Source: Gammaproteobacteria bacterium (lineage in GTDB: Bacteria > Pseudomonadota > Gammaproteobacteria > Pseudomonadales > UBA7434). Taken from it: a stretch of DNA of 9,670 nucleotides. The DNA is taken from NCBI GenBank assembly GCA_024280785.1, contig JAJRPK010000258.1, positions 1 to 9,670 of the forward strand. The letters run 5' to 3'. The translations under genes and the position numbers were made by a program. The notes under the pieces were generated by a model. It searched no databases. It saw only the letters and a program-made list of their open reading frames with translations, and was not told the origin of the DNA. This document shows, one piece after another, positions 1 to 7,045 of the stretch. The stretch's first letter is position 1. Every line of letters starts with the position of its first letter.

Positions 1-1
1 G

Positions 2-757
2 GTGTTTTTGGGCCACGGCGGTGCGGGAGTGCCGGCCAATAAAAAAATCCCCATAGGCTTACCCGATTTCTTAAAGTATAACCCTGGCGGCTTAGCCGTT
101 ATTTGGGCAGAAGAGAATTCACGAGATTCTTTGTTCGACTCAATGCAACGCAAAGAGACTTACGCGACCAGCGGTCCAAGAATTGTTACCCGATTTTTTG
201 GTGGCTGGGATTACTCAGCAGATATGTGCGACTCAAAAGATTTATCCCGGCGCGCTTACAAAGATGGTGTGCCGATGGGGGGAGTGTTGCCTACGGATGC
301 CTCCGGTAAAGCACCGTCTTTTGTGTTATCGGCGCTGCAAGATGCCGGTACCGACGCAAGTCCGGGAATGCCGCTGCAACGGATACAAGTGATTAAAGGT
401 TGGATCGATAGCGACGGCCAAAAACATCAGCGCGTTTACGACGTAGCGGGAGATCCCGATAATGGCGCGTCGGTCGATATCAACAGCTGTGAGGTGTCAG
501 GCGCGGGTTTTAGTAGTTTGTGTGCCGTTTGGCAAGACCCGGAATTTGATTCGCAACAATCCGCTTATTATTACTCTCGCGTAATTGAAAATCCATCCTG
601 TCGTTGGAGTCAGAGAATGTGTGCGGCTAATAAAGTGGATTGCAGTGACCCTTCTACGGTGAGTAATGGTTTTGAAGATTGTTGCGCTGATGAACATCGT
701 CCCATTATTCAAGAGCGAGCCTGGTCGTCTCCTATATGGTATAGGCCGACGTCGTAG
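2..757 (+). CDS. DUF3604 family protein, C-terminal part (5' end outside window)
   Basis: This is the last roughly 251 codons of a gene that begins upstream; the frame is open at the window edge, so the GTG at position 2 is not evidence of a start. The segment matches the conserved C-terminal half of DUF3604 proteins as I know the family: NPGGLAVIWAEENSRDSLFD (residues 28-47), the RKETYATSGPRI stretch (50-61), RAYKDGVPMGG, RIQVIKGW, VYDVAGDPDNGASVD, NPSCRWSQRMC and the terminal ERAWSSPIWY. The many cysteines (CDS, NSC, SLC, PSC, RMC, DCS, DCC) suggest disulfides and an extracytoplasmic location, but the N-terminus that would carry a signal peptide is missing. The biochemical role of the family is not established to my knowledge. 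It is followed 89 bp later by an aldehyde dehydrogenase on the same strand, with no clear terminator between, so co-transcription is plausible. Family assignment is firm; function is unknown. Confidence 0.9.
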   Translation: MFLGHGGAGVPANKKIPIGLPDFLKYNPGGLAVIWAEENSRDSLFDSMQRKETYATSGPRIVTRFFGGWDYSADMCDSKDLSRRAYKDGVPMGGVLPTDASGKAPSFVLSALQDAGTDASPGMPLQRIQVIKGWIDSDGQKHQRVYDVAGDPDNGASVDINSCEVSGAGFSSLCAVWQDPEFDSQQSAYYYSRVIENPSCRWSQRMCAANKVDCSDPSTVSNGFEDCCADEHRPIIQERAWSSPIWYRPTS

Positions 758-835
758 TCCAATTGTTTCTTTACTCTGAGTAGCGGTTGAATCGTCTATC
801 GGATTGCTCAGAAGGTAATGCTAAATTAATTAGTT

Positions 836-840
836 AGGAG
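836..840 (+). promoter_or_regulatory. Ribosome binding site that favours the ATG start of the aldehyde dehydrogenase
   Basis: AGGAG lies 6 nt before the ATG at 847 and only 3 nt before the in-frame GTG at 844. The spacing favours the ATG, giving a 478-residue protein that starts MRDYNQHYINGSW. Confidence 0.7.
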
Positions 841-846
841 AGAGTG

Positions 847-2283
847 ATGAGAGATTATAATCAACATTATATTAATGGTAGCTGGAAGACTCCGTTTTCC
901 AGTTTATCTTGCGATGTCATTAATCCGGCCAACGAAGAAGTAGCCGGTAGAATTATTTTGGCAAACGAACAAGATGTCAATCGAGCGGTAGAATCTGCTA
1001 AAGCAGCATTTACTTCTTATTCTATATCGACGGTGGCCGAGCGAGTTGAAATTTTACAGGCTATAGTAACAGCCTACAGCAAACGTATTGACGACGTAGC
1101 TATGGCCATTACCGAAGAGATGGGCGCACCGTACACGACATTATCTCAGCCAATGCAAGCGCAGGCCGGGTTGGGACATTTTGTAACCATGATCGAGGCT
1201 ATTCAGGCCTTTCCGTTCGAGCAAGAGGTGCCGAACAGTCAAGGTCAAATGAACCGTATTGTTCGAGAAAGTGTAGGCGTTTGCGCGTTGATCACCCCCT
1301 GGAACTGGCCAGTTAACCAGATTGCCTGCAAAGTAGCACCGGCGTTAGCGGCGGGTTGTACGATGGTGTTAAAACCCAGCGAAATTGCACCATTTTCTGC
1401 CCACGTTTTTGCCGAGATTATTGCCGAGGCCGGGCTGCCTAAAGGCGTGTTTAATTTAATCGACGGTAGCGGTGCCGAAGCAGGGGCTACGCTGACTGCT
1501 CATCCTGATATTGATATGATTTCTTTTACCGGTTCGACTCGTGCTGGTATTGCTATCGGCCACGTTGCGGCAGAGGGTATCAAAGGGTTAGCGTTAGAGC
1601 TGGGTGGTAAGTCAGCCAATGTGTTGTTAGACGATTGCGATTTTCCCTCGCAGGTAACCGGGGGAGTGTTGATGATGATGCATAACACGGGGCAAACTTG
1701 CACCGCGCCGTCGCGAATGTTAGTGCCTCGCGACAAGTTAGCCGAAGTAGAAGAACTGGCTAAAGCTGCGTGCAAGCAAATTGTACTTGGTGATCCGATG
1801 GACCCTGAGACTACTGTGGGACCATTATCTAGCCCTGTCCAGTTCGATAAAGTTAAAAAACTGATTCAAGTCGGTATAGACGAAGGCGCCAAACTGATTA
1901 CTGGTGGGGTAGAACGGCCAACAGATCTAGCTAAAGGTTGTTTTGTGCAGCCCACGGTATTCAGTAATGTTAACAATGACATGACCGTAGCGCGAGAAGA
2001 AATTTTTGGCCCTGTGCTGTGTATTTTGCCTTATGACGACGAAGCTGATGCGATAAAAATAGCCAATGATACCGTTTATGGATTGGCGGCTAGCGTGAGT
2101 TCCGGTGACCCCGAGCGGGCGCGTAAGGTCGGCCGGCAATTGCGCGCGGGGCAAGTAAAAATTAATGGGGCTTCTGGGGATTACTCTTTGCCATTTGGCG
2201 GTTATAAACAATCAGGTATCGGCCGAGAATGGGGTTCCTGGGGTCTCGAAGAGTTTTTAGAAGTCAAAGCGCTGATCGGTTAA
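847..2283 (+). CDS. NAD(P)-dependent aldehyde dehydrogenase (ALDH superfamily)
   Basis: This 478-residue enzyme has the usual ALDH length and should oxidise an aldehyde to a carboxylate with NAD(P)+ in the cytoplasm. The whole catalytic set is visible: PWNWP with oxyanion Asn153, cofactor-binding KPSE with Lys176, the Rossmann FTGSTRAG turn (227-234), general base Glu251 in ELGGKSAN, nucleophile Cys285 in GQTCTAPSR, and EEIFGPV (384-390) with cofactor-ribose ligand Glu385. The C-terminus has the usual LPFGGYKQSGIGRE motif (448-461). The substrate cannot be read from sequence. A DUF7064-type gene follows 47 bp downstream and a DUF3604 gene precedes it, which suggests a catabolic operon for a hydrophobic substrate; that is inference. 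The ATG at 847 is preferred over the GTG at 844 on ribosome-site spacing. The gene looks intact, with nothing anomalous. Confidence 0.94.
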   Translation: MRDYNQHYINGSWKTPFSSLSCDVINPANEEVAGRIILANEQDVNRAVESAKAAFTSYSISTVAERVEILQAIVTAYSKRIDDVAMAITEEMGAPYTTLSQPMQAQAGLGHFVTMIEAIQAFPFEQEVPNSQGQMNRIVRESVGVCALITPWNWPVNQIACKVAPALAAGCTMVLKPSEIAPFSAHVFAEIIAEAGLPKGVFNLIDGSGAEAGATLTAHPDIDMISFTGSTRAGIAIGHVAAEGIKGLALELGGKSANVLLDDCDFPSQVTGGVLMMMHNTGQTCTAPSRMLVPRDKLAEVEELAKAACKQIVLGDPMDPETTVGPLSSPVQFDKVKKLIQVGIDEGAKLITGGVERPTDLAKGCFVQPTVFSNVNNDMTVAREEIFGPVLCILPYDDEADAIKIANDTVYGLAASVSSGDPERARKVGRQLRAGQVKINGASGDYSLPFGGYKQSGIGREWGSWGLEEFLEVKALIG

Positions 2284-2316
2284 CAGAATGGTATTAGTGT
2301 TAGATCGATTTTTTTT

Positions 2317-2322
2317 TGAGGA
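2317..2322 (+). promoter_or_regulatory. Ribosome binding site that sets a GTG start for the DUF7064-like gene
   Basis: TGAGGA sits 8 nt before a GTG at 2331. The longer reading frame from the TTG at 2316 would begin inside this site, so the GTG is the likelier start and shortens the protein from 383 to 378 residues. Confidence 0.7.
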
Positions 2323-2330
2323 AAAATACA

Positions 2331-3467
2331 GTGATAACGTCTTTTGATGATTACATGATTCACCAAACGGCAGAGGCCGTTTCAGTGCCGGCACAAAGTG
2401 ACCGCAATGTCTACGAGAGGCATTGGATGTCGGGCTTTGATCACGGAGGTGACATTTTTTTTGAAGTGGGATTTGGTTTGTATCCCAATCGCCATGTTAT
2501 GGACAGTCATCTGAGTTTGGTGGTAGGGAACAAGCAGTATGCACTTCACTGCTCTCGTCGGGCACCCGACGATCGAATAGAAACTGAAGTTGGTCCTATG
2601 TCGTTAAAAATCATAGAGCCAATGCGATCGCTACAAATAAAAATCGAAAAAAATGAACACAATATTGAATGTGACTTAACGTTTACCGCGTGCAGTATTC
2701 CACATCAAGAACCGCATAATACTATGTACGATAGTAACCATTTAATTATGCACAACACACGTTTTACTCAAGCAGGCAAGTGGAACGGAACGATAAAAAT
2801 TGATGATGTCACCTATAAAATAGAGGATGCCACGGCGCTGCGTGACAAGTCTTGGGGGGTTCGCCCTGTGGGAGAACCGGCGGGAGGAGCTCCGGGTTTA
2901 ATGAACGGTGAGCCGGGTGTGTATTGGTATTGGTCGCCTGTTTTACTGGGAGACCAGTGGCTACATTATGGTACGTTTCAAGACCGGGATGGCAATCCAA
3001 CCCAAGAAAGCTGTGAGCTTGTGCCTCTCTATAAGCAATCTAGCGATATCCCTAAGGGAGACGATCCGAATATCATTGATATGAATACGATGAGTCATAA
3101 ACTGAGCTGGAACAAGGGCACCAGATTGGCAAGCGCCTGCACTATAACTTGTGGCGATAGCGAGGGGAATGAATACGAAACTGTTCTAGCCCCTTTTGGA
3201 AAGCCACACTACATGTTAGGTATTGGATATAACCATCCCGAGTGGGGACATGGTTTTTGGAAAGGCGAATTGCTTATTGGGCGGGAAGAATTTGATCTTG
3301 ACACAATTGATCCGTTAGATTACGCGCATATCCATACGCACCAGCGAGTAAAGGCCACGTTGACAGTTGATGGAAAAGCCAAGTCTGGCTTTGGTTTGCT
3401 AGAAACAATAGTGATTGGTCGTCATGCACCCTCCGGATTTAAAGAATTTTTTGATGGGGCAGAGTAG
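2331..3467 (+). CDS. DUF7064/DUF7065-type conserved protein (AttH/CrtC/tocopherol-cyclase-like fold)
   Basis: I recognise a widespread conserved hypothetical protein found in proteobacteria and actinobacteria, usually called DUF7064/DUF7065 domain-containing or tocopherol cyclase-like. Numbered from the GTG start, the signatures are RHWMSGFDHGGD (30-41), GFGLYPNRHVMDSHLS (47-62), SRRAPDDRIETEVGP, a central RDKSWGVRPVGEP (171-183), WYWSP, and YNHPEWGHGFWKGE (300-313) near the C-terminus. The DKSWGVRP stretch and a tryptophan-rich two-domain beta layout are typical of lipocalin-like CrtC/AttH-type proteins, which handle hydrophobic ligands; this fold statement is family knowledge and was not computed. 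No signal peptide or transmembrane segment is evident, so it is probably cytoplasmic. The gene is 47 bp after the aldehyde dehydrogenase and likely its operon partner. No catalytic activity can be assigned. It ends at TAG, followed by a weak terminator candidate. Confidence 0.85.
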   Translation: MITSFDDYMIHQTAEAVSVPAQSDRNVYERHWMSGFDHGGDIFFEVGFGLYPNRHVMDSHLSLVVGNKQYALHCSRRAPDDRIETEVGPMSLKIIEPMRSLQIKIEKNEHNIECDLTFTACSIPHQEPHNTMYDSNHLIMHNTRFTQAGKWNGTIKIDDVTYKIEDATALRDKSWGVRPVGEPAGGAPGLMNGEPGVYWYWSPVLLGDQWLHYGTFQDRDGNPTQESCELVPLYKQSSDIPKGDDPNIIDMNTMSHKLSWNKGTRLASACTITCGDSEGNEYETVLAPFGKPHYMLGIGYNHPEWGHGFWKGELLIGREEFDLDTIDPLDYAHIHTHQRVKATLTVDGKAKSGFGLLETIVIGRHAPSGFKEFFDGAE

Positions 3468-3470
3468 ATA

Positions 3471-3494
3471 ACGGCTCCCCGTCATTTTTCTTTT
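3471..3494 (+). terminator. Weak intrinsic terminator candidate after the ALDH/DUF7064 operon
   Basis: A short GC-rich hairpin (ACGG, loop CTCC, CCGT at 3471-3482) is followed by CA and the T-rich run TTTTTCTTTT (3485-3494). The stem is only 4 bp, so this is a weak candidate. Its position just past the stop codon, with a new promoter candidate downstream, is what supports it. Confidence 0.35.
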
Positions 3495-3550
3495 CGTCAT
3501 CTTAGGCAAGCTACCGGCCTCGATAGCTGCCATTATAGCCTTTGTCTCAA

Positions 3551-3579
3551 TTGATAATTTTAGTAAACTTCTGGCTAAT
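3551..3579 (+). promoter_or_regulatory. Sigma70-type promoter candidate for the RND efflux operon
   Basis: TTGATA (3551-3556, 5 of 6 to the -35 consensus) is separated by 17 bp from GCTAAT (3574-3579, 4 of 6 to the -10 consensus). A TG lies just before the -10 box, which would act as an extended -10 if the register shifts by one base. The predicted transcription start near 3586 leaves a leader of about 40 nt before the adaptor gene. I see no clear operator for a local repressor. Confidence 0.5.
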
Positions 3580-3627
3580 CTTTGCTTCTTGTCGGCAAGT
3601 CGTTAATGGGTAAATTTCGGAGCTGTT

Positions 3628-4779
3628 ATGCCAATGCATTACTCTTTTAAGCCTTTTTTTGTCCGGTGGTATGTTCTCGGTTGTTTGTTGATGGTGGGTT
3701 TTCAACTGTCATCTTGTACTCCCAAGACTGAAACTACCGAACCCGAGCCAATACGCCCAGTGAGAACCGTTGTTGCCAAAGTGGGCGAGGGTTTTATGTG
3801 GCGATCTTATTATGGTTCAGTGCAGGCCGATTTGATTTCAAAACTTAGTTTTCGCGTCGGTGGCGTTGTTGAAGAGATCGCTGTAGAGCTTGGACAGCGA
3901 GTGAGTAAAGGTCAGCTAATTGCTTCGATTAACGACAATGATTTAATTTTGCAACTCGATCAGGAAAAAGCGGCATTACTCGAAGCACAGGCAGAGGCGC
4001 TGAATGCCAAACTGCAATATGAAAGAACGCAAGGATTAGTCGCCAAGGGTGTCGTGTCGCAAAAGGAATACGAGTCTTCCGATACAAAAAACTTAACCAG
4101 TAAAGCTGCACTACAGCGACATCGCAAGGGCGTGGAATTAGCTAAAAAGCGGCTGACTTACGCAAATCTATCGGTGCCCGTACAAGATTGTACGGTATCA
4201 GATCTCGAGGCCGAGGTGGGCGAAAATGTCAATGCAGGGCAAATTATCGCGACATTAAATTGTGGCGATCATTTTGAGGTGCTCACCCATGTCTCTGAAA
4301 ATGTTATTCGCGATATCTATGTGGGTGACCGCGTGACGATTCGGCTAAATATTTATCAGGGTGAGGAATATCAGGGTATCGTTTCCGAAGTGGGTGCAGC
4401 GGTCGGTAATCGTTCAACCTTTCCTGTGGTGATTCGAATCACCGAACCTGGCGACCGCTTGCGTGTGGGAATGGCGGCCGAGGTCAGATTGAAGGTCTCA
4501 ATGGATCAGTTAGATGGATTTATTGTCGTGCCTTTTTCTTCCGTAGGTGAAGATTCTATCGGCCGTTTTGTATACTTGTATGAGAGTGACGAAAACAGCG
4601 TACCGCCCGGTCATGTTGGGGTGGCGCGACGCGTGTCGGTTGAAATTGGCCAAGTTACCGACGAAGGCATATCTCTTAAAAGTGGAGTGAAAGAAGGCGA
4701 TCGAGTGATTACCGCAGGATTGCGCTACCTGACGGATGGGCGCAAGGTTAAATTATTTACTTACACTGGTCGCGGGTAG
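3628..4779 (+). CDS. RND efflux periplasmic adaptor (membrane fusion protein), lipoprotein
   Basis: This 383-residue adaptor would bridge an inner-membrane RND pump to an outer-membrane channel in the periplasm. The N-terminus is a lipoprotein signal peptide: a basic/aromatic start, a hydrophobic core (about 14-27) and the lipobox LSSC with Cys30 as the lipidation site. A biotinyl-lipoyl half follows (about 62-108, with FRVGGVVEEIAVELGQRVSKGQLIA). Next come a helical hairpin rich in Ala/Glu/Lys (about 108-178, including the LVAKGVVSQKEYE turn), the second lipoyl half (about 180-215), a beta barrel (about 216-292) and a membrane-proximal domain (about 297-376). CGGAG at 3618-3622 is 5 nt before this ATG; a second in-frame ATG is at 3634. 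Unusually, the second lipoyl half has two cysteines, Cys188 and Cys212. The permease frame starts 4 bp after the stop, so the two are an operon. No outer-membrane factor gene is in the window. Confidence 0.9.
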   Translation: MPMHYSFKPFFVRWYVLGCLLMVGFQLSSCTPKTETTEPEPIRPVRTVVAKVGEGFMWRSYYGSVQADLISKLSFRVGGVVEEIAVELGQRVSKGQLIASINDNDLILQLDQEKAALLEAQAEALNAKLQYERTQGLVAKGVVSQKEYESSDTKNLTSKAALQRHRKGVELAKKRLTYANLSVPVQDCTVSDLEAEVGENVNAGQIIATLNCGDHFEVLTHVSENVIRDIYVGDRVTIRLNIYQGEEYQGIVSEVGAAVGNRSTFPVVIRITEPGDRLRVGMAAEVRLKVSMDQLDGFIVVPFSSVGEDSIGRFVYLYESDENSVPPGHVGVARRVSVEIGQVTDEGISLKSGVKEGDRVITAGLRYLTDGRKVKLFTYTGRG

Positions 4780-4783
4780 CTCA

Positions 4784-6271
4784 ATGAATATCACTCAGCT
4801 AGCGATTGAAAAGTATCAACTCACTCTACTGTTAACCTTGGCGTTAATCATTACCGGGGTGATGACGTTTAAAAGTATGCCGCGCGCGCAAGACCCTTCT
4901 TTTCCGATAAGGGTAGCGACGGTAACAACACTATTTGCAGGTGCAAGTCCTGATCGTGTAGAGCAGTTGCTAACAGATCCGTTAGAAAAAGTGATTCAGG
5001 AAATGCCTGAAATCTATAGTATTACTAGCACGTCGAAAACGGGAATATCGACCATCACCGTCAATTTAAAAGACCGCTACAAGGACTTGCAGCCGATTTG
5101 GGACAAATTAAAATCCAAGGTCGATAAAATTCAAGGTGAACTTCCGTCGGGTGTAGAGACATCGGTGGTTGATGATGAGGTAGGTGATATTTTTGGCATT
5201 GCCATCGGCGTAGTCAATGACGGTTTTACTTATGCTGAACAAAAACAATTAGCTGATGAGCTGCGAGATGAACTGTTAAAGATAGACTTAGTTGCAAAAG
5301 TTGAACTGTATGGAGATCAAGAAGAACGAATTTTTGTTGAATACAACAGCGCCCAATTAACTGAACTCGGTTTGTCGCCAGAATATTTGGGTGATATTTT
5401 GCAACAAAAAAATATTATCATCCCGGGAGGTAGAATTAAGAGGGGTACCGTTCGAGCCAATATAGAAACCACCGGTAATATTAATTCGCTCGACGAGCTA
5501 CAACGTACTTTGGTTGCGCTGCCCGACTCCAATCAAGTGATTGCTTTAGAAAATATCGCCCGCGTCTATCGAGGCTATATTGATCCGCCCAAAGAAATTG
5601 TCCGCGTTGGTGGTTACTCGGGGCTGGTAGTCTCTGTGTCGATGGTTGAAGGTGGAAATATTATCCAGCTTGGACAGCAGGTCACAAAAATATTGGATCG
5701 GTATCGCGCAGAAATCCCATTGGGCTTTGAGTTTGAAATAGCCGCATTTCAACCACATTTGGTACAAGAGACTATCGTTAGCTTTGGTGTTAACTTAATG
5801 CGATCGGTGGCAATTGTCAGTGCCGTGATGGTGCTCTTTTTCGGCTTTAGAATTGGGTTTGTTATCGCCAGCTTAATTCCGGTGACAGTGTTAGGTACCA
5901 TCGTGATAATGGACGGATTGGATGTCGGCCTCGATCAAGTGTCGTTGGCAGGGTTAATGATTGCTCTGGGCATGTTGGTCGATAATGCGATAGTAATGAC
6001 AGAAAATATTTTGGTATTGCGAGAAAAGAGGATCGCTCCCAAAGAGGCGGCAATTGGTTCTGGAATTGAGCTTATAATGCCGTTGCTGGTGTCATCATTA
6101 ACTACTGCGGCAGCTTTTTTACCGATTGCATTGGCCGAGTCGACAACCGGAGAATACACAGCGCCACTGTTTAAAGTCGTGTCGATTTCTTTACTATTTT
6201 CTTGGGTCGTTTCGCTGACGCTAATTCCATTATTGACAGTGACTTTTTTAAAGGTTAAGCAAAAAAGTTAG
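4784..6271 (+). CDS. RND permease fragment 1: N-terminal half (TM1-TM6), ends at first TAG
   Basis: This part yields 495 residues. TM1 is near residues 12-30 (LTLLLTLALIITGVM), followed by the PN1/PN2 porter and DN docking region (about 31-330, with a PRAQDPSFPIR start and the IIIPGGRI loop). TM2-TM6 span about 335-488, including TM4 IALGMLVDNAIVMTENI with the proton-relay-type Asp400, and a TM6 end LTLIPLLTVTFLKVK. The stop falls in the cytoplasmic linker, so this product alone is exactly one RND half. It could be made as a protein, but alone should not form a working pump. Confidence 0.75.
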   Translation: MNITQLAIEKYQLTLLLTLALIITGVMTFKSMPRAQDPSFPIRVATVTTLFAGASPDRVEQLLTDPLEKVIQEMPEIYSITSTSKTGISTITVNLKDRYKDLQPIWDKLKSKVDKIQGELPSGVETSVVDDEVGDIFGIAIGVVNDGFTYAEQKQLADELRDELLKIDLVAKVELYGDQEERIFVEYNSAQLTELGLSPEYLGDILQQKNIIIPGGRIKRGTVRANIETTGNINSLDELQRTLVALPDSNQVIALENIARVYRGYIDPPKEIVRVGGYSGLVVSVSMVEGGNIIQLGQQVTKILDRYRAEIPLGFEFEIAAFQPHLVQETIVSFGVNLMRSVAIVSAVMVLFFGFRIGFVIASLIPVTVLGTIVIMDGLDVGLDQVSLAGLMIALGMLVDNAIVMTENILVLREKRIAPKEAAIGSGIELIMPLLVSSLTTAAAFLPIALAESTTGEYTAPLFKVVSISLLFSWVVSLTLIPLLTVTFLKVKQKS

Positions 6272-6277
6272 AGCCAC

Positions 6278-7006
6278 TTGTTTACTGAGCGCGTGTATCA
6301 GATTTACACGGCGGCTTTAAAAAGTATGTTATGTCATCGAATAGCCACTTTAAGTGGAGTTGCAGCCATATTCGTTGTTTCGATGATGGCGTTTGGCTTA
6401 GTGCCGGCGATATTCTTTCCACCGAGTGACGACCCTAGATTTAAATTAGAAATTGATCTTCCACCATCGACGGCGATCGAACACACGGAATTTATTGTTG
6501 AGCAATTAGAGCAATATATTGATGCCAATTTATTGGCCTCGGAACAACATGAGGGGATTGTTAACTACACTACTTTTATCGGCACCGGTGGGCCACGTAT
6601 CGTGATGAATCATAGCGGCGGTCGCGCATCGCCCAATACAGCTTTTTTTCTATTCAACACGACTTCCGACCAGCCGATTGAAAACTTAATGAATCAATTG
6701 CGCAGCCACTTGTTTGAAAACTATCCTGATGTTTCTGTTTCGCTGCGAAAATTTGAAAACGGTGCCGCTGTAGATAAGCCGGTTCAAGTGCGAGTCAGTG
6801 GTGATTCGATCGATAAACTGTATCAGCTGTCGGACAAAATTAAACTCAAGCTTGAATCCTTGGCAGGAACCACTGCGATAAAAGACGATTGGGGGGCCAA
6901 GGTTAAGAAAATTGTCATCAAGGTTAACGAAGCGGCTGCCAGAAGGGTCGGGGTAACCAGTACTGATATAGCTAAATCGTTAAACACTTCATTTAGCGGC
7001 AAATAG
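6278..7006 (+). CDS. RND permease fragment 2: TM7 and PC porter region, between the two TAG codons
   Basis: This piece corresponds to residues 499-740 of the full frame and would need re-initiation, for example at the TTG at 6278, which has AGAG 4 nt upstream. It begins with the amphipathic linker helix FTERVYQIYTAAL, then TM7 (about 519-540), then IFFPPSDDPRF and the PC1/PC2 porter region through AARRVGVTSTDIAKSLNTSFSGK. It stops within the C-terminal porter/docking domain and is not a natural domain boundary. I doubt it is an independent gene. Confidence 0.4.
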   Translation: MFTERVYQIYTAALKSMLCHRIATLSGVAAIFVVSMMAFGLVPAIFFPPSDDPRFKLEIDLPPSTAIEHTEFIVEQLEQYIDANLLASEQHEGIVNYTTFIGTGGPRIVMNHSGGRASPNTAFFLFNTTSDQPIENLMNQLRSHLFENYPDVSVSLRKFENGAAVDKPVQVRVSGDSIDKLYQLSDKIKLKLESLAGTTAIKDDWGAKVKKIVIKVNEAAARRVGVTSTDIAKSLNTSFSGK

Positions 7007-7045
7007 GTCACTGAGTATCGTGAGGGTAACGACCTGATTCCGGTT

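Noticed and set aside
2316..2330. TTG start of the DUF7064-like gene at 2316
   Set aside because: The TTG overlaps the TGAGGA ribosome binding site that correctly serves the GTG at 2331.
3505..3531. Hairpin GGCAAGCTA / TAGCTGCC in the gap before the adaptor gene, considered as a terminator
   Set aside because: The stem has a bulge, the T-rich run lies before the stem and not after it, and no T-run follows; it may be incidental.
4736..4783. N-terminal extension of the RND frame overlapping the end of the adaptor gene
   Set aside because: The extension is simply the out-of-frame end of the adaptor coding sequence; RND-like sequence starts at the ATG at 4784.
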